64,000 nt of DNA from positions 2,707,060 to 2,771,059 of the forward strand of contig OZ020525.1 in NCBI GenBank assembly GCA_963971425.1, given 5' to 3'. A program made the position numbers and the translations under genes. This document shows positions 46,152 through 58,502 of this stretch, piece after piece. This DNA is from Bryoerythrophyllum caledonicum. Lineage: Eukaryota > Streptophyta > Bryopsida > Pottiales > Pottiaceae. Within the stretch, counting starts at the first letter, position 1; the number at the start of each line of letters is the position of its first letter. Below the pieces are notes generated by a model that saw only the letters and a list, made by a program, of their open reading frames with translations, made no database searches and was not told where the DNA came from.

Positions 46152-47088
46152 CCCCTAAGGTACCAAGTGTCCAAAAAGGGCTTTTTGAAAGTTTGGTCAG
46201 GTTCCTATGGTGTCAATTTCCAACATTCTTCTTTGAAATTTTTACTATACAAAGACATTACCAAGACCTTAGTGGGAAAACAATTTTTTCCTATATCCAA
46301 CATTTTATGAAAAAGTTATAGGGTTTTGAATTTTAAATGGGGAGGGCGGGCACCTCGGGCACCTCCAAAAACTTTTGATAGGACACTCTATTGAAAGTGA
46401 GATTTTCAGTACTTGCAAGTAATATTATTTCCCTTCATATTGTCAAAAAAAGTTCTTGTCTTTAGTGAAAAATAGCATACCAACCCAAGTCGAACATTCT
46501 CACAAATTGTCACTCATTGCTGGGCAAGGTACCAAAAAAACTTCTTCTTTTCCACATAAAACCTAGAGATCTTCATATTTTTCACTTTTTATTTTTTCCA
46601 CATCAATATGTACTGTAAACCTTCATGTTGACCATTCGGATTATCAATCAAAAACATATTAATTTCAAAAAAAAATAAAGTGTGAATTAACAAATTTCGA
46701 GCCTCCACTCCTTGCACACTTGTTTTGAATATGCTAGACCCGGTCTCTGCCTCTAAAAATTGGTGTGTAAGGAGCTAACATCATGCTTAACAAGATGGTA
46801 ATAGATTTAGACCTTTTGTAGTGAAAATTTTTGACACCAACTGAAGTCAAAGTCTGCTGATCCACTAAACGCAGGGAAGAAAATGAACCATTTGCTTGAC
46901 TTCAAACACTATAATCTTTCAATCCATGCGGTTTAATGAAATTTTTTACCTGTTACTTAATAAGCCTTTATTGAGATCCTACGGTCAGAACTAAAAATCA
47001 AAGTTTTTGTTACCTTCTTTATTCGTTGCACTAGAATCCATTTAGTTTGAAGTGTTTTTGGTGTAAAATTGCCATGGTACCTTACGGG
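46152..47088. mobile_element. TTAA-bounded repeat element, copy 7
   Basis: TTAA at 46148-46151 and 47089-47092; ends CCCCTAAGGTACC and GGTACCTTACGGG. 937 bp. More diverged from copies 4-6 than they are from each other, and closer to copy 3. Confidence 0.7.
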
Positions 47089-47092
47089 TTAA

Positions 47093-48261
47093 GAAGAAAG
47101 ACACAAGCGCCACAACTCCCTCGCCTCTGTGCCACTCTGGCTATCCCATTAAAACAAAAAATAAGGGCTGATCCGTTCAGTCAAAATTCACAGAATTTTC
47201 ACCACATCATCTTGTATAAGATTAGAAGGAGATTCTACGGTTACATTCTCATAAAGTTCAGTTTTAAATCTTTGGAGTAGAGACTCCTCTTGAACGCCTC
47301 AGTCCTTTAGGGGGCTAGTCAATTCTAGTGTAAGTAAGTATGAAGGCAAGCCATCAACAAATTAGCTCTGTCATGTCAGTCCCAAGATGCAGCTCAGTAC
47401 AGAAGTTGATACTCCCGAGTCCACATGAGTCAGACCTCCTCAGTTGACCCCAAAAGGACCAACACTTTGACAACAAATATCTTTCAATCCATACGGTCAA
47501 AATTCACAAAACTCTCGCCACATCACCTCGCATTAGTCTAGAAGAAGATCCTACGGTTACATTCTCAAAATTTTCATCTTGTAAGTTGTTATTTCATTCA
47601 AATGCAGCAGGGGTTCCTCTAAAATGCCAAGTTGGAGTTAAACGTAATCTTGTCAGTGTACAAACGCCTGGCAAACTTCCGCACATCTTTCCTCCGTCGA
47701 TTCCAATAATGACATTGATAAGCTCAGCTCGCCTCGTGTTGAAATTCCATTTATGACACAAAGCTTGCGTGCTGGTTGTTGAAAGCTGATGGAAGTCCAC
47801 ACGCACAGGTCTCCAAGTCTTCCATCCGCGTCCCTCTCAGCTGTAGGAACTCATAGATTCTTATACAAAGTTGCAGTCCCACGACCATAGCATCACTCTC
47901 TCACTTGTACATGACACAGTGACTTGTAGCTGAACACAACTGCAGCCTTCACTCTAGAAGATTTTTGCTAGTGAAGTTGTAAATAGCACAGAGCTTGTGG
48001 AAGCTTGTGAGTTTGGTTTGCTCTTTAGAAGACTTGTTGCTAGAGCCTTCACACTAGCTGGTGAAGTTGCGAGACTTGCTTGTGATTGGTACAGAGCTTG
48101 TGGAGGTTTTTCACATACAGATTAGTGGAGCTGGACCTGCACACAACCTTTGGTTGTAGTAGAGGTATTTGTTTTATGGTTGAATTTTGAAGGCGGTTTT
48201 GGTTGACAAGCTCCGGTCTAATCCCTACGGTAGTTAGAAAGGGAGAGAGGAGTTACAAGCC
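47093..48261. promoter_or_regulatory. Upstream region of the MLO gene
   Basis: No coding exon was recognised. Duplicated GAGCTTGTGGA and GAAGTTG.GA segments occur at 47980-48110. The promoter must lie here or in a leader intron; no single site can be defended. Confidence 0.3.
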
Positions 48262-51200
48262 ATGGCAGGCGGGGAAGCTGATCCTAATGAGAGGACGCTA
48301 GAATTCTCACCGACATGGGCACTCGCTTCCGTGGCCACCATCTTCGTCGTCATCTCCTTCGCCGTGGAGCGCCTCTTGCAGTGGCTCGGCCATGTACGTC
48401 GCACACATATGCACCTTCTCTCTCACTCTCTTACTATTCCTGATGACACTTCTACAAAAAATAGGTTTGTTTTTGGTGAAAGTGTAGAAAACTTGTGTAT
48501 CAGTGTCGAAAACTGCCCACTTGTGAGTCTAGTGAATGTAGTGTGTGTTTGAACCTATTTTGAGCGTGAAACTCGCATGACAGTGCCAACTTTGTAAAAA
48601 ATATATCTGAGCCCCTTGTTGGTGACCTTAGAGTTGGTGGTAGATGTGCAGTTTCTGACAAAGACGAAGCGGAAGGCGCTGTTCGCAGCTTTCATGAAGA
48701 TCAAAGACGGTGAGTACTGTACAACAGCCTTGGCTCAGCTGATGAGTTCCAGGTTTGACGAGTTTCATGTCTGATGAGCTGCATTGTCTGTGCTTTCTTC
48801 TTTTGCAGAGCTGATGCTGGTGGGGTTCATCTCGCTGGCGATGGCGTTGCTGGCCACACCGGTGTCCAGGATCTGCATCAAGTCCTCACTGTATGATAAA
48901 TGGACGCCCTGTCATATCAGTGAGCGACCTGGAAATACTAATGATCCACATCGCCGCAGGCTTCTGGCAGAAGCAGTGAAGGGTAGTGGAGGGTGCCCAG
49001 CGGTAATCTACTAAACACTCCCACCTGCAGCTTCATTTCAACTATTCAGCACAAGACGTTAAGTAATCAAGTTAATGCATGTCTATATTTGTCACATGGC
49101 GCCTTTAAGCTGTATGTTCTCCAAATAAGCTCTATAAAAGAGATGTTGGGTTTATTACATGAATGTGAATAAACAACCTTACATCAGCTGATTGTTGCCG
49201 TTGTTTGGTGATGGATGTGATATTTAATTCAGGGCAAGGAGCCGTTTATTTCGGAGAATGGGCTGCACCAGCTGCACATCTTCATCTTCATCCTAGCAGC
49301 TGTGCATGTGGTCTACTCTTGCCTCACCATGCTCCTCGCCCTCATGAAGGTAAATCATAAAAAATAAATGAGTAATGTCATCAATCTTGTTTAGAAAGCG
49401 TTGTGTGAGCTAAAAACTAAAAGTCATGTTTAGAAAGCGTTGTGTGAGCTAAGATGTGGAGCTGTGCTTTGATGAAACGATGTTGGCAGGTGCACAGTTG
49501 GCGTAAGTGGGAGAGAGAAGCAGCAGACGCTGCCCACGGAGTGAGTTTACAGGGTAAGCAATCACATGGTCAAAGTTAGCGAGATCTACCGAAGTTAGCA
49601 GAACAAGTGCCGAAGTTAGCAGATCATTCACAACTCAATAGACTTTATAGAGCTGATTCAAGAGCTTCACTTGTAGATTTTTACAAATCCAGTGCCCATT
49701 TTGACAAGTCTAGTTCATGCAGATATTGCCAACAGCATCACTTTCACACGCAAATCCACGTTCCAGAAATACCACTCCTCCGCCTGCTGCAGCCGCAACT
49801 CACTCGTCGTCTGGCTGGTGAGAAAAATCAGCTCTAGCTGCTACTTCACATGAACTCTCACCAGTCATGGTTGAGTAGCTGTTGTTACAACATACTAGAG
49901 TTAATGCAAAGATTCTATTTAGACCGCACGTTACACTAATTGTTACTGTATGTGCACAGGTCTGCTTTTTCCAGCAAATCTATATTCCCAGAGCGGATTA
50001 CATGACTCTGCGCCAGACCTTCACAACCGTACGTTATAATGCTGTCTAGATCTTTCTATTATTCAAAACAGAATGTGGAAATTATAGTAATCCCTTACGC
50101 AGCTGAATCAGTGACGTTATTCATAAACTGATTGCAGACTCATCACCTGAGGGACGATTATGACTTCGATGCGTACATGATCCGTTGCATGGAAGACGAG
50201 TTCCAGAAAATTGTAGGAATCAGGTAAATTATCATGTACTATTCTGCATGCTTTTAAGACAATGCTGCATTTAGATCATCTATTATTCTGCATGCTGCAC
50301 TTTAGACTGTTCTCTAGGCAATGCTGCTGCTGCATTTTGGAAGGATCTATCATTTTTTGACGTAATATTATTATTTTCCTGATCTTGCAGCGTGAAACTG
50401 TGGGCGTTTGTCATCCTATTCTTGCTCTTCAATGTTAACGGTACGTGAAATTACATCACGATTGTTACGTCAAATTATTCATCAGTATTATCTTAACACC
50501 CTTTCGCTCACATGTGCAGGTGTCTACTTGTATTTCTGGTCGTCATTCATCCCCATCATTGTAAGTACAATTCAGGTTTAGGGTTTAGGGTCAGGTTTTA
50601 GGGTTTAGCGTCCTCATCCACAGAATACAGAATCAAAGGAAGTCAAATATGGAAATCATGTGGGCAAATTCAAAGAGTGTTAATTAGAAACCTTCCAGAA
50701 ATTAGAGGCTGTGAAAACTTGCGCACGTCGTGTGTGAAATTACTGTGAATGAGTTGTTAGAATCAAAATGATAGAATGGGAGTAAGAACTAGAAAAAACT
50801 CAATTAAATGAGAGAAAATTAGTAAAAATTAGTGGAAAAAATTGGTAAAAATTAGTAAAAAAAATAGAAATGATGTAAAACTTGCTGAAGTTGTGAATGA
50901 GTTGTTATTCGGTGCAGGCGGTTCTTGTGATTGGGGCGAAGTTGCAGTATGTGGTGGCGACTTTAGCGCTGGAAGCGGCGGATGTGCCTGGTGCATTTGT
51001 GCCGCAGATGCTCAAACCAAGGAATGAGCTGTTTTGGTTTGGTCGCCCGGACCTTGTCCTTTCCATTCTCCACTTGGTCCTCTTCCAAGTACGAACTTTC
51101 TTCAACTAAATGCATGTTTTTACAAGGAAAATAGACAGTGCCTTTTCATCTAGAGTTGCTTAAGTCTTTCACTGATAGTTCGTCCGCCATCACTGCATTG

Positions 51201-53415
51201 TTTGTGTTTAACCTCCCATTGTTTAGAGTGTGCTTGTCCTTCAAGGGTTGAAAAAAAAAAAAACAGCTTGTTGCATAGTTTGGTGAATGATTTAAGGGTA
51301 AAATGTGAGCCAGGGATCTTTGTACTAACCTTGAACATGCATTTTCTCTGTTTGGAATGCAGAATGCGTTTGAGTTGGCGACTTTCATTTGGTATCTGGT
51401 ATTTTCCTTGTGCATTTCCTGGAAGCATTGAGTTGATCTTGGTATTTTTTTTTACTTTTTAGTGCACTTTAAATATTTTTAAGTTTTTTGTCATTGTGTG
51501 GATTTCTCTGAAGAAAGTGCATATTTTTTGTGTGGGCTGCAGTGGACATTTGGGTGGCATTCTTGTCTCTTGGAGTCAAACAAGGTCATGGTTTACGTTC
51601 GTCTTTCAGTAGGGTAAGATATCTTATAATTTTTTCTCTTCCAACCAAAGGTCTTAATTTTGTGCAAGTTTCTTGCTAAAGAGGAAAACTTTGCAAGGAA
51701 GAATTTCAAGAAGAAAAACCTTTGGTCTTTGTAGAAAAGAGGTTGAAGTGAATGAAGTGTCTGTTCGTTCCACCACTAAATCTATGTCCACACGAGAATC
51801 TCAGCACGTGGTTTTTGTGTAATGATTTGCAGACTGGGAGTGCAACTCTTCTGCAGCGTGAGCACATTGCCACTCTACACTCTTGTTTCTCAGGTAATTA
51901 AATATTGACTTTCTATTTCTAGTAAAAATATATGAGGCACTTTTGCCTAAAACTTGCTAGATGCAAATTCCAAGTGCGATTTTGAGTTTTTAAAGGTTTT
52001 TTCCCTACATAACATTTTGCAAAGTTACCTATGTTGGATTGGTCTCTTATCTATGTTCTAAATAGCTTCTACTGAGTAAAAAGAAGAACTCTGATCCTCA
52101 AAGGGGGGTGGGGCCAGAGTGAGTAAAGTGTATGTTCGTTCCACCACTAAATCCATGTCCATTCTACCGAGTAGATGCAGTAGAACACATCAAATTTTAT
52201 CACACAAGCAAAGATAAAAAATTATGAATTAGTCAAAAAAAAGTTAGAGCAATTGGTAATGTGAAAATCATCAATATAGTCTTATGAATATATTGAAAGA
52301 AATTATATAATGAATATGTATCGGTGTATGAGAAAACTAATTAGTGGTGTATTTGGTGGGTTTAGATGGGCAGCAATTACAAGCAAGCTGTGTTGCCTCC
52401 TCGTATTGGAAAGGCTTTACACACATGGCACAAGGATGCAAGAAAGAGAGTGAAGATTGGAGCATTGTTTAGCTTTGGTAACAAAAGAAATAGAGCAGCT
52501 ACTGCTCAAGAGGAGCAATCTCTTACAGACTCGGCTTCCGGGGTTTCAATGGCACCTCCCATGGGGGTCATCATGGAAGAATGCCCCGCGGAAAGGTACT
52601 TCAATCCCCACTTATTTCTTACAAGTTTTTTTTTTAATAAGATTTCCCCTCTTTCCTTACTCCACATAGTGATTACATCCACTAAAGTATTCCCTCACTT
52701 TTCAATCATTGTTATGTCAATAGGAGAGTTTGGTATCTCTAAGTTCAATTTTAACCATCTACAAGAGTGTTAAATGTGTTTGCATGACATTAGTGCTATT
52801 GTATAATATTAAAGTTTACTTGCAAAGTCATCCAAAATTTCAATATGATATTCCTTCTTTAGATTATTCTTTTCCTCACTCAAGATAGTTAAGAGCTTCA
52901 TGGTCTCATTGTTCTATCAAGTAACTTAATGGAAGGACTTGGTGGTCTCTAAACTTAAGTTAATTGGTAGATTCAGTTGTCTTTTTTAATAGTGTGAGGA
53001 AAGTACTATTACATGGGATCAACTGTAGTCAATATCAGTCAACTTTTTTTGTTGTTTGAGTTTATTTAAGACTACGTGATAATTATTTAGAGAAAATTTT
53101 AATTACAATCTAGAACAAAATAAAAGAGGGATATGTTATATCATTTCACACAACTTTACATGACTCTATAATGTCATTGATACAACCCATTAGGATGAGG
53201 ATGAGAAGGCCTACTTTGACCTTTGATTGATTCAAAACTCCAACCATTTGATTAAATGCTAATTTTTTATGTTTGCATCTTGTTTCCTCAGGGAAGACCG
53301 GGGTCCACCGATGGCAAGGACACCGAGGACGCCAAGGACGCCCATGTCACCAAGGACGGCAAACAGCGTTTACATCCAAATTGATGCTAATGATAATCCA
53401 GACATGAAAAGTTAG
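48262..53415 (+). CDS. MLO family seven-transmembrane protein, 16 exons
   Basis: MLO proteins are plant plasma-membrane proteins with seven transmembrane helices and a C-terminal calmodulin-binding region; members act in powdery mildew susceptibility, pollen tube and root responses. Exons: 48262-48393, 48652-48709, 48809-49002, 49233-49349, 49490-49553, 49723-49817, 49960-50028, 50138-50223, 50391-50440, 50520-50560, 50918-51088, 51363-51398, 51543-51613, 51833-51893, 52366-52595 and 53292-53415. All are GT-AG and the sum is 1,599 nt (532 residues). Family blocks: TPTW-like SPTWALASVATIFV (helix 1), VCFFQQIY..DYMTLRQTF, DFDAYMIRCMEDEF, LVIGAKLQYVV, FWFGRPDLVL and STLPLYTLVSQMGSNYK. The calmodulin-binding segment is ALHTWHKDARKR near residues 432-443. 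The tail carries RTPRTPRTP, possible proline-directed phosphosites. No break was seen; subfamily not assigned. Confidence 0.95.
50573..50612 (+). repeat. Short TTTAGGG-like run in MLO intron 10
   Basis: GGTTTAGGGTTTAGGGTC and GGTTTTAGGGTTTAG, the plant telomere-type heptamer, just after the exon 10 donor site. Confidence 0.7.
51735..51795 (-). mobile_element. SINE-family fragment in an MLO intron
   Basis: GTGAATGAAGTGTCTGTTCG and TTCCACCACTAAATCTATGTCC match the insert at 20041-20229 in reverse. It lies between exons 13 and 14 without disturbing splice sites. Confidence 0.45.
52095..52190 (-). mobile_element. Second SINE-family fragment in the next MLO intron
   Basis: GGGGCCAGAGTGAGTAAAGTG and GTTCCACCACTAAATCCATG, the same family, between exons 14 and 15. 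Confidence 0.45.
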
Positions 53416-55552
53416 CATGAATTGAAACACCCACAAAAGTTTGATGGTTAAATATAGGGAAATTATTACAGGCAATAATGTTCCAATGTTAATTCTTTGT
53501 AAGTTTAGAAGTAGGGAGGGAAGTCACCTTGTACATCCCTCTCTTTTGTATGGTAAAATACCATTTTTTTGTTCGAGTAATTTGTAAAGTCATGTGAAGT
53601 TTGAATAAGAAAAGGAAAAGAGTAACATTTGCCTTTTTGAATAAGAGACCCCTCTTTTTTTTTAGTACCGATGATCAACTCCAAATATTGTCTAGATTAA
53701 TTGAAAGGAGAAAATAGTTGTATCTCATGCAAAAAAATTCTTCACTTTCAAAGATAGCTGAATCTACATACTCAAGTTTAGAGCCCACCAAGCTCTTCGA
53801 TAGGTTACTAGATTGAAGGATGAGACCACCAAACTCTTTTGTTGATGTTATAATTACAGAGAGTAGGGAAGAGTAGTATAAAGAGGGGATTATTTTATTA
53901 GAACTTTGGTTTAAGTATACCACCAAGAGAGTGCGGAATTACTCACTACCAAAACAAGTAAAAGACGTACATTATTTTAACTTGTTTAAACCTCACAATC
54001 TCACTTTGGCAAGCATAAAACCACCAAAATAACAAATCACTCCTATAGATTCTTGCTACACATAGTACATTTAATATAGACTTAAATCTAGTACTATTAT
54101 TTGCTCTCATTAATAACTAATCATCTAACTTACACACACTAATAATTATTATGATCATCAATTAACACATTTTCATAATTATCGCACACCATAAACCATT
54201 CCAAAGTCCTCAAAAATGGTAGGACAATCCAAAATGACTGCCGACCAATACCGCTCCGTTCTGTACCCTTTCTAGATTTTAGGGAGGAAATATAACTGGT
54301 CAACACATCACTTATTAATGCATTGGTCAGTGCATAAGTCATGTAAAAACATCCTACATTTCCTTCTTGAAATGTGAGAAGGGTATAGAAGAGAGCAATA
54401 TTGGGTTGCCGGTCAGTTTTAAGCTGTCCCACCATTGTGAGAGTTTTTGTTATTAATGCACCTCGTATAAAACCTTTGAAAGTGTGATGTAATCACTACA
54501 ATTAGCAATCTTGTCATTCACTCAAAACATGTAGTTCACTTAATAGATAGAATGTAGCATGAAAAGATGTTTTTTCTTGTCTTTTTTATTAATTAAATTG
54601 TCTCACCCACTTCTAAATTTTTTTATATTATGAAGTGACAAGGTTGGTGGTAGTAAATTCTTCATAATTCATGATTTGCATATGTTCTAGTATGATATAT
54701 ATTGGATTGTGACTGTTGGTCGCTGTTGTAATTGTTGATTTGGAGGGTTGTAATTGTTGCTTGCACAACAATTACAATGACTCTGATTTGGAGGGTTATA
54801 AGGTCTCAGTCACAACCATTCATGAGATTTGAAGTGATGAAGAGGCATGGATTAAATTACCCAACTTAAATTACAATTTGTAACTAATGAGAATTGATAA
54901 TAAATAATAGTATTTAAGACTGTATAATCAACAATAATGGTATATTCTCAATGGAATCATAAATGAACTAGCTCTCAAGTGAAGGTGTAATAGTGGCATT
55001 CAATAAGCAAGGCTTGAGGTCATATCCTTCATAATGGGTAAGTAGGAAAAAAGTACTTACAACGATTGGGACAAGGGAGATAGCACAATTGGCAATGTGA
55101 AAATTATGAGAATGTAGCTCTTCTTGGATATGTTGAGAATTCATGGTTGTATTTGTAAAAGATTGGAAGTTTTTGGTACCATTTGGCATCATTGCACTTG
55201 AAGGAAACCACGTTGTTATGAATACTAGAAATTTGGTGTAAATCACACTTTAATTTATGTGACTTCTCTTCCAAACATGGTTTTCTTCAAGCAATTCTAA
55301 TGGTGATGGTAGCAAACCTTTTGTTTTTTAATTACTATTTTAATCCTTTACAAAGAGGGTGACATGTTTTCAAATGATAATGCACAATATTCTAGGAATG
55401 CAACTCAAGTTGATTGCAAGGATTTGGATAACATTTGTATATTCTTGATTTACTCAAATCTTATGAAAGAATTACCAATCTTGTGAATGAAGTGTCTCTT
55501 CAAAGCCTCATGATACAATTTATATCTCATGTCTTGTTTGCAATGGGCAGTG
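53416..55552. other. Intergenic AT-rich DNA downstream of MLO
   Basis: The MLO 3' leader is expected in the first few hundred bases. No further coding exon or recognised repeat was seen; several TTGTAATTGTTG-type segments repeat at 54720-54780. Confidence 0.35.
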
Positions 55553-56035
55553 ATGTTCTTTCCTGAGACGGCGGACCGAACACCGCGTTATGGAATCAGC
55601 AGCTCAGAGGTTGGGAAATTTAATGTCAGAAACTACAAGGTAAATTAGTCATTGTTGATCTCACATTAACCCTTGCACTACAAGCAAACTTTGAATGACA
55701 AGAAAATCTATGAGTGTCATAGATTATGAGGAACATCATTAAGGCAACGGATATATTTCACTTTCCTATGGTTTCCAGACTAATTTCGTCATGCAAAATT
55801 TATCAATTGGCAGGTTCATCCGAAGTCTTATAATTATTACTGTAACAACAAAGTTGCACAAATGGCTAAAGAAATGGGGGATTGCCAAACTTGGACAAGG
55901 CCTAATCAAGGGCAATCATGGCAACTTGCACCCCAAGGTAATACTTGGCAAATTGATAGTACAAGCAACCTGCTACTCCTTACTCAAAAATTGTTGCCCT
56001 TCACTAATGCAGAATGTGAAAAAGGGGTGTTATAG
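55553..56035 (+). CDS. Unidentified two-exon reading frame, 102 residues
   Basis: The ATG at 55553 opens 29 codons (MFFPETADRTPRYGIS..) ending at a GTAAAT donor (55639). The acceptor GGCAG at 55813 leads to 73 more codons (VHPKSYNYYCNNKVAQM..) and TAG at 56033-56035. The join is in frame, and the second part is unusually rich in Asn, Gln, Tyr and Trp. I recognise no family. Other frames across the same splice sites are partly open too, so the frame choice is uncertain. It might be the 3' end of a gene whose 5' exons I missed, or a repeat fragment. Confidence 0.25.
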
Positions 56036-56167
56036 GTTGATTTTTGTGACCAGAGTGACTCACCCACTATTAAAATGCTTGAAATAGTAAGTAAGGAGGA
56101 ACAAGGTTGTTTTGTAGTGTGAGTTGATTCCTTTGTAGACCATTACAAGTATTCATTGCATAAATGG

Positions 56168-56388
56168 CGCCACTTCAAGGATCCACCTCAAGAAGCCTTT
56201 TTTAACACCAAAGCAAGAAGCGCAAGGAACTTCACCATTCCACCATTGACAAGTGGGGGTTGGATAAGAGCGTTGGATGAAGATAATGGAATATCTTCAT
56301 CCAACTCATTTCTCCAACGCTTGCTTGTCGTGTCAAAATGGTGGAATGGTGAAGTTCTAGGCTTCTTGAGGTGGATCCTCCAAGCGGC
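56168..56388. repeat. Foldback (imperfect inverted repeat), ~220 bp
   Basis: GGATCCACCTCAAGAAGCC, AACTTCACCATTCCACCATT and GTTGGATGAAGAT on the left recur in mirror order on the right, with a 30 bp extra piece in the left arm. The RNA could form a long hairpin. Confidence 0.75.
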
Positions 56389-56999
56389 TCTGTTTCCGGA
56401 ATGAACACATGTAATAAGCAAATACATATGTAATGGCAATTTGTTGGTGTTGTTAGGTGCGTGTCCTATAAAGGAGAGGGAGGCACAGTGCCTTAATAGG
56501 CGGTGTTGCAAGTGTGAGAATTTGTACGAGCAACAACAAGAGGTGGTGCAATGGGTCTGTGGACAAAGGCGAGAGCCAGAGTTTTTGGAGGATCATGTGA
56601 GATATTACCATCCCCATCTTGCACCTAAGGTGCAAGTGCTACCTAGGTATTGTCCTCATAAACCAATCATTGCAGTCTTTGTACAGGGAAAGCCATAATA
56701 TCAAATAACTCATCTTGTGGTATTTCTAGAATGCTATACTACCTATCGAACTAATTATTATTTCGATAGAAGTGGTTCCGACACAATGGATATGAATGAT
56801 ATCACCTAGACATCACATGGGTATCACCTAGGCATCACATGGATATCACCTAGGCATCACATGGATATCACCTCTGCATTACATGGGTATCCCCTAGACA
56901 AATCTTTTCAAATTTCCAAAAAAAATTGGACATTTGCCATTTTGAATTAATTATGTACAAAATTGACCACATTGTAGAGTAGTCCATTAGAGAAGAAAT

Positions 57000-57310
57000 A
57001 AATCATTGTTAAAGCCAATGAGCTTTTTTAGCCTGTGAGAATGTACGAGTGTTCTAGATCATGCATAATGATATCTACACCTTGGGCACATTTTAGCACA
57101 CAATCCTATGACTCTACTTCATGAATATCGTTGTGGCTCGCAAATGCTTGCACCAATTTCCATGGCGATGTCTCAATAGATGCCCATCTTCCTCCACCTC
57201 CATATCCTCATTTAAATTTTTCATGGAAGTGGTCTATAGCATTTTCTATCAAGATTTTTGTGCTGAAACAACCCACAACCGGACTTTAGGCCTTAAAGGG
57301 TTAAGAGTTA
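57000..57310. repeat. Dispersed repeat, copy related to 36240-36545
   Basis: See the sister copy at 36240. The right edge reads GGCCTTAAAGGGTTAAGAG. A run of four ATCACCTAGRCATCACATGG units precedes it at about 56800-56880. Confidence 0.55.
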
Positions 57311-58502
57311 GCAATGATATCTACATCCCAAATGGCCATCCGAGCAAAGAACAGCACCAAAAAACCCATTTAGTATACCCACACGAATTAAAAATCAACT
57401 CAGTGCTACAGATAGTTGTGCTCTTGGTAAAAATCTTCATCAACATTAAAAAAGTATAGGAGTCCCATATATCACATAGTGTGGATACTCTAAATGGAAT
57501 TATTAGTGTAGTATGAACTAATCACTGTTGCAATTGCTGCATCGAAGAATCCACCCCAACACTGATTCTAGAACCTTATGAACCTTGCAGCTCGCCTTGT
57601 TTCCCTTTCTAGATTTAGATTGGCGTGTTTTTGAAGGTGATTCGTCGTGTGCACGGGTGATATGGTTGTGCAGGAGGACGGAGGGGCGGCAAGTGAGGTC
57701 AGCAGGAGGGTGTGGCGTGGGAAGGCAGGCAAGGAGGAGGGGCTTCACGCCCAGGAAACTGAGGTCGCGCGGAGCAAGTCCCGTCCACAACTGCGGCGTC
57801 GGGTCGAAGCCGATGCCCATCCTGCCTGCTACGCAAAGATATGGTTACTACCGATACTACGGTCAGTCATCTCTTCACCCTCCTGCATAACACAGGCTAC
57901 CAGATACGACACCTCGGTCCAAACTAGCTCAGGATGACCTACAAAACCGAGAACTCAATTATGCCCCACCTAAAGATGACCTACAATACCAAAAACAGGT
58001 TTATTCATTGACGCTACACTTGTTTCTGGGGTGCAGGAGCTGGTGGTCAAGGCGCCAAAACAAGTGGAGACTACAGTGCCGGGCATTGAACAGAACCACT
58101 CTGGAAGAGGAGTGAAACTCGATCAGAGCAGAAAGAGTTGGGAGCGTGGAGCATTCCCACTCAGTATCCGAGACAAAGTTCATCCAATACTGAGTTTATT
58201 TTGAGAAAACCGTGAAAAACTTGGGCTCCGGGAGTTGTATAACATGGATTTTATAAGCTGACGTAAATTGACAGCCAGAGAGAGCTCAGGTCTTTCAATG
58301 AACAGGGTAGTAGGGGGATCAGCAACATCCATTCACGTGCTCAAATTGTGCTTGCAAAATACAGCCTCTTCCCAACTCTGGTTCAAAAATGAGGACAAAC
58401 TCTACTGCCTATACCACTAACCGCAACCGAGGGAATGCAGTTTCATGCGGGGCACACTATTAAGACAGAAATCAATCCTATGTGGATGCAATGCACCTGT
58501 GT
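57311..58502. other. Region 3' of eEF1B gamma, no further gene seen
   Basis: Short open frames at 57518-57937 on both strands have no recognisable motif. The 3' leader of the minus-strand eEF1B gamma gene should occupy the right part. Confidence 0.35.
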
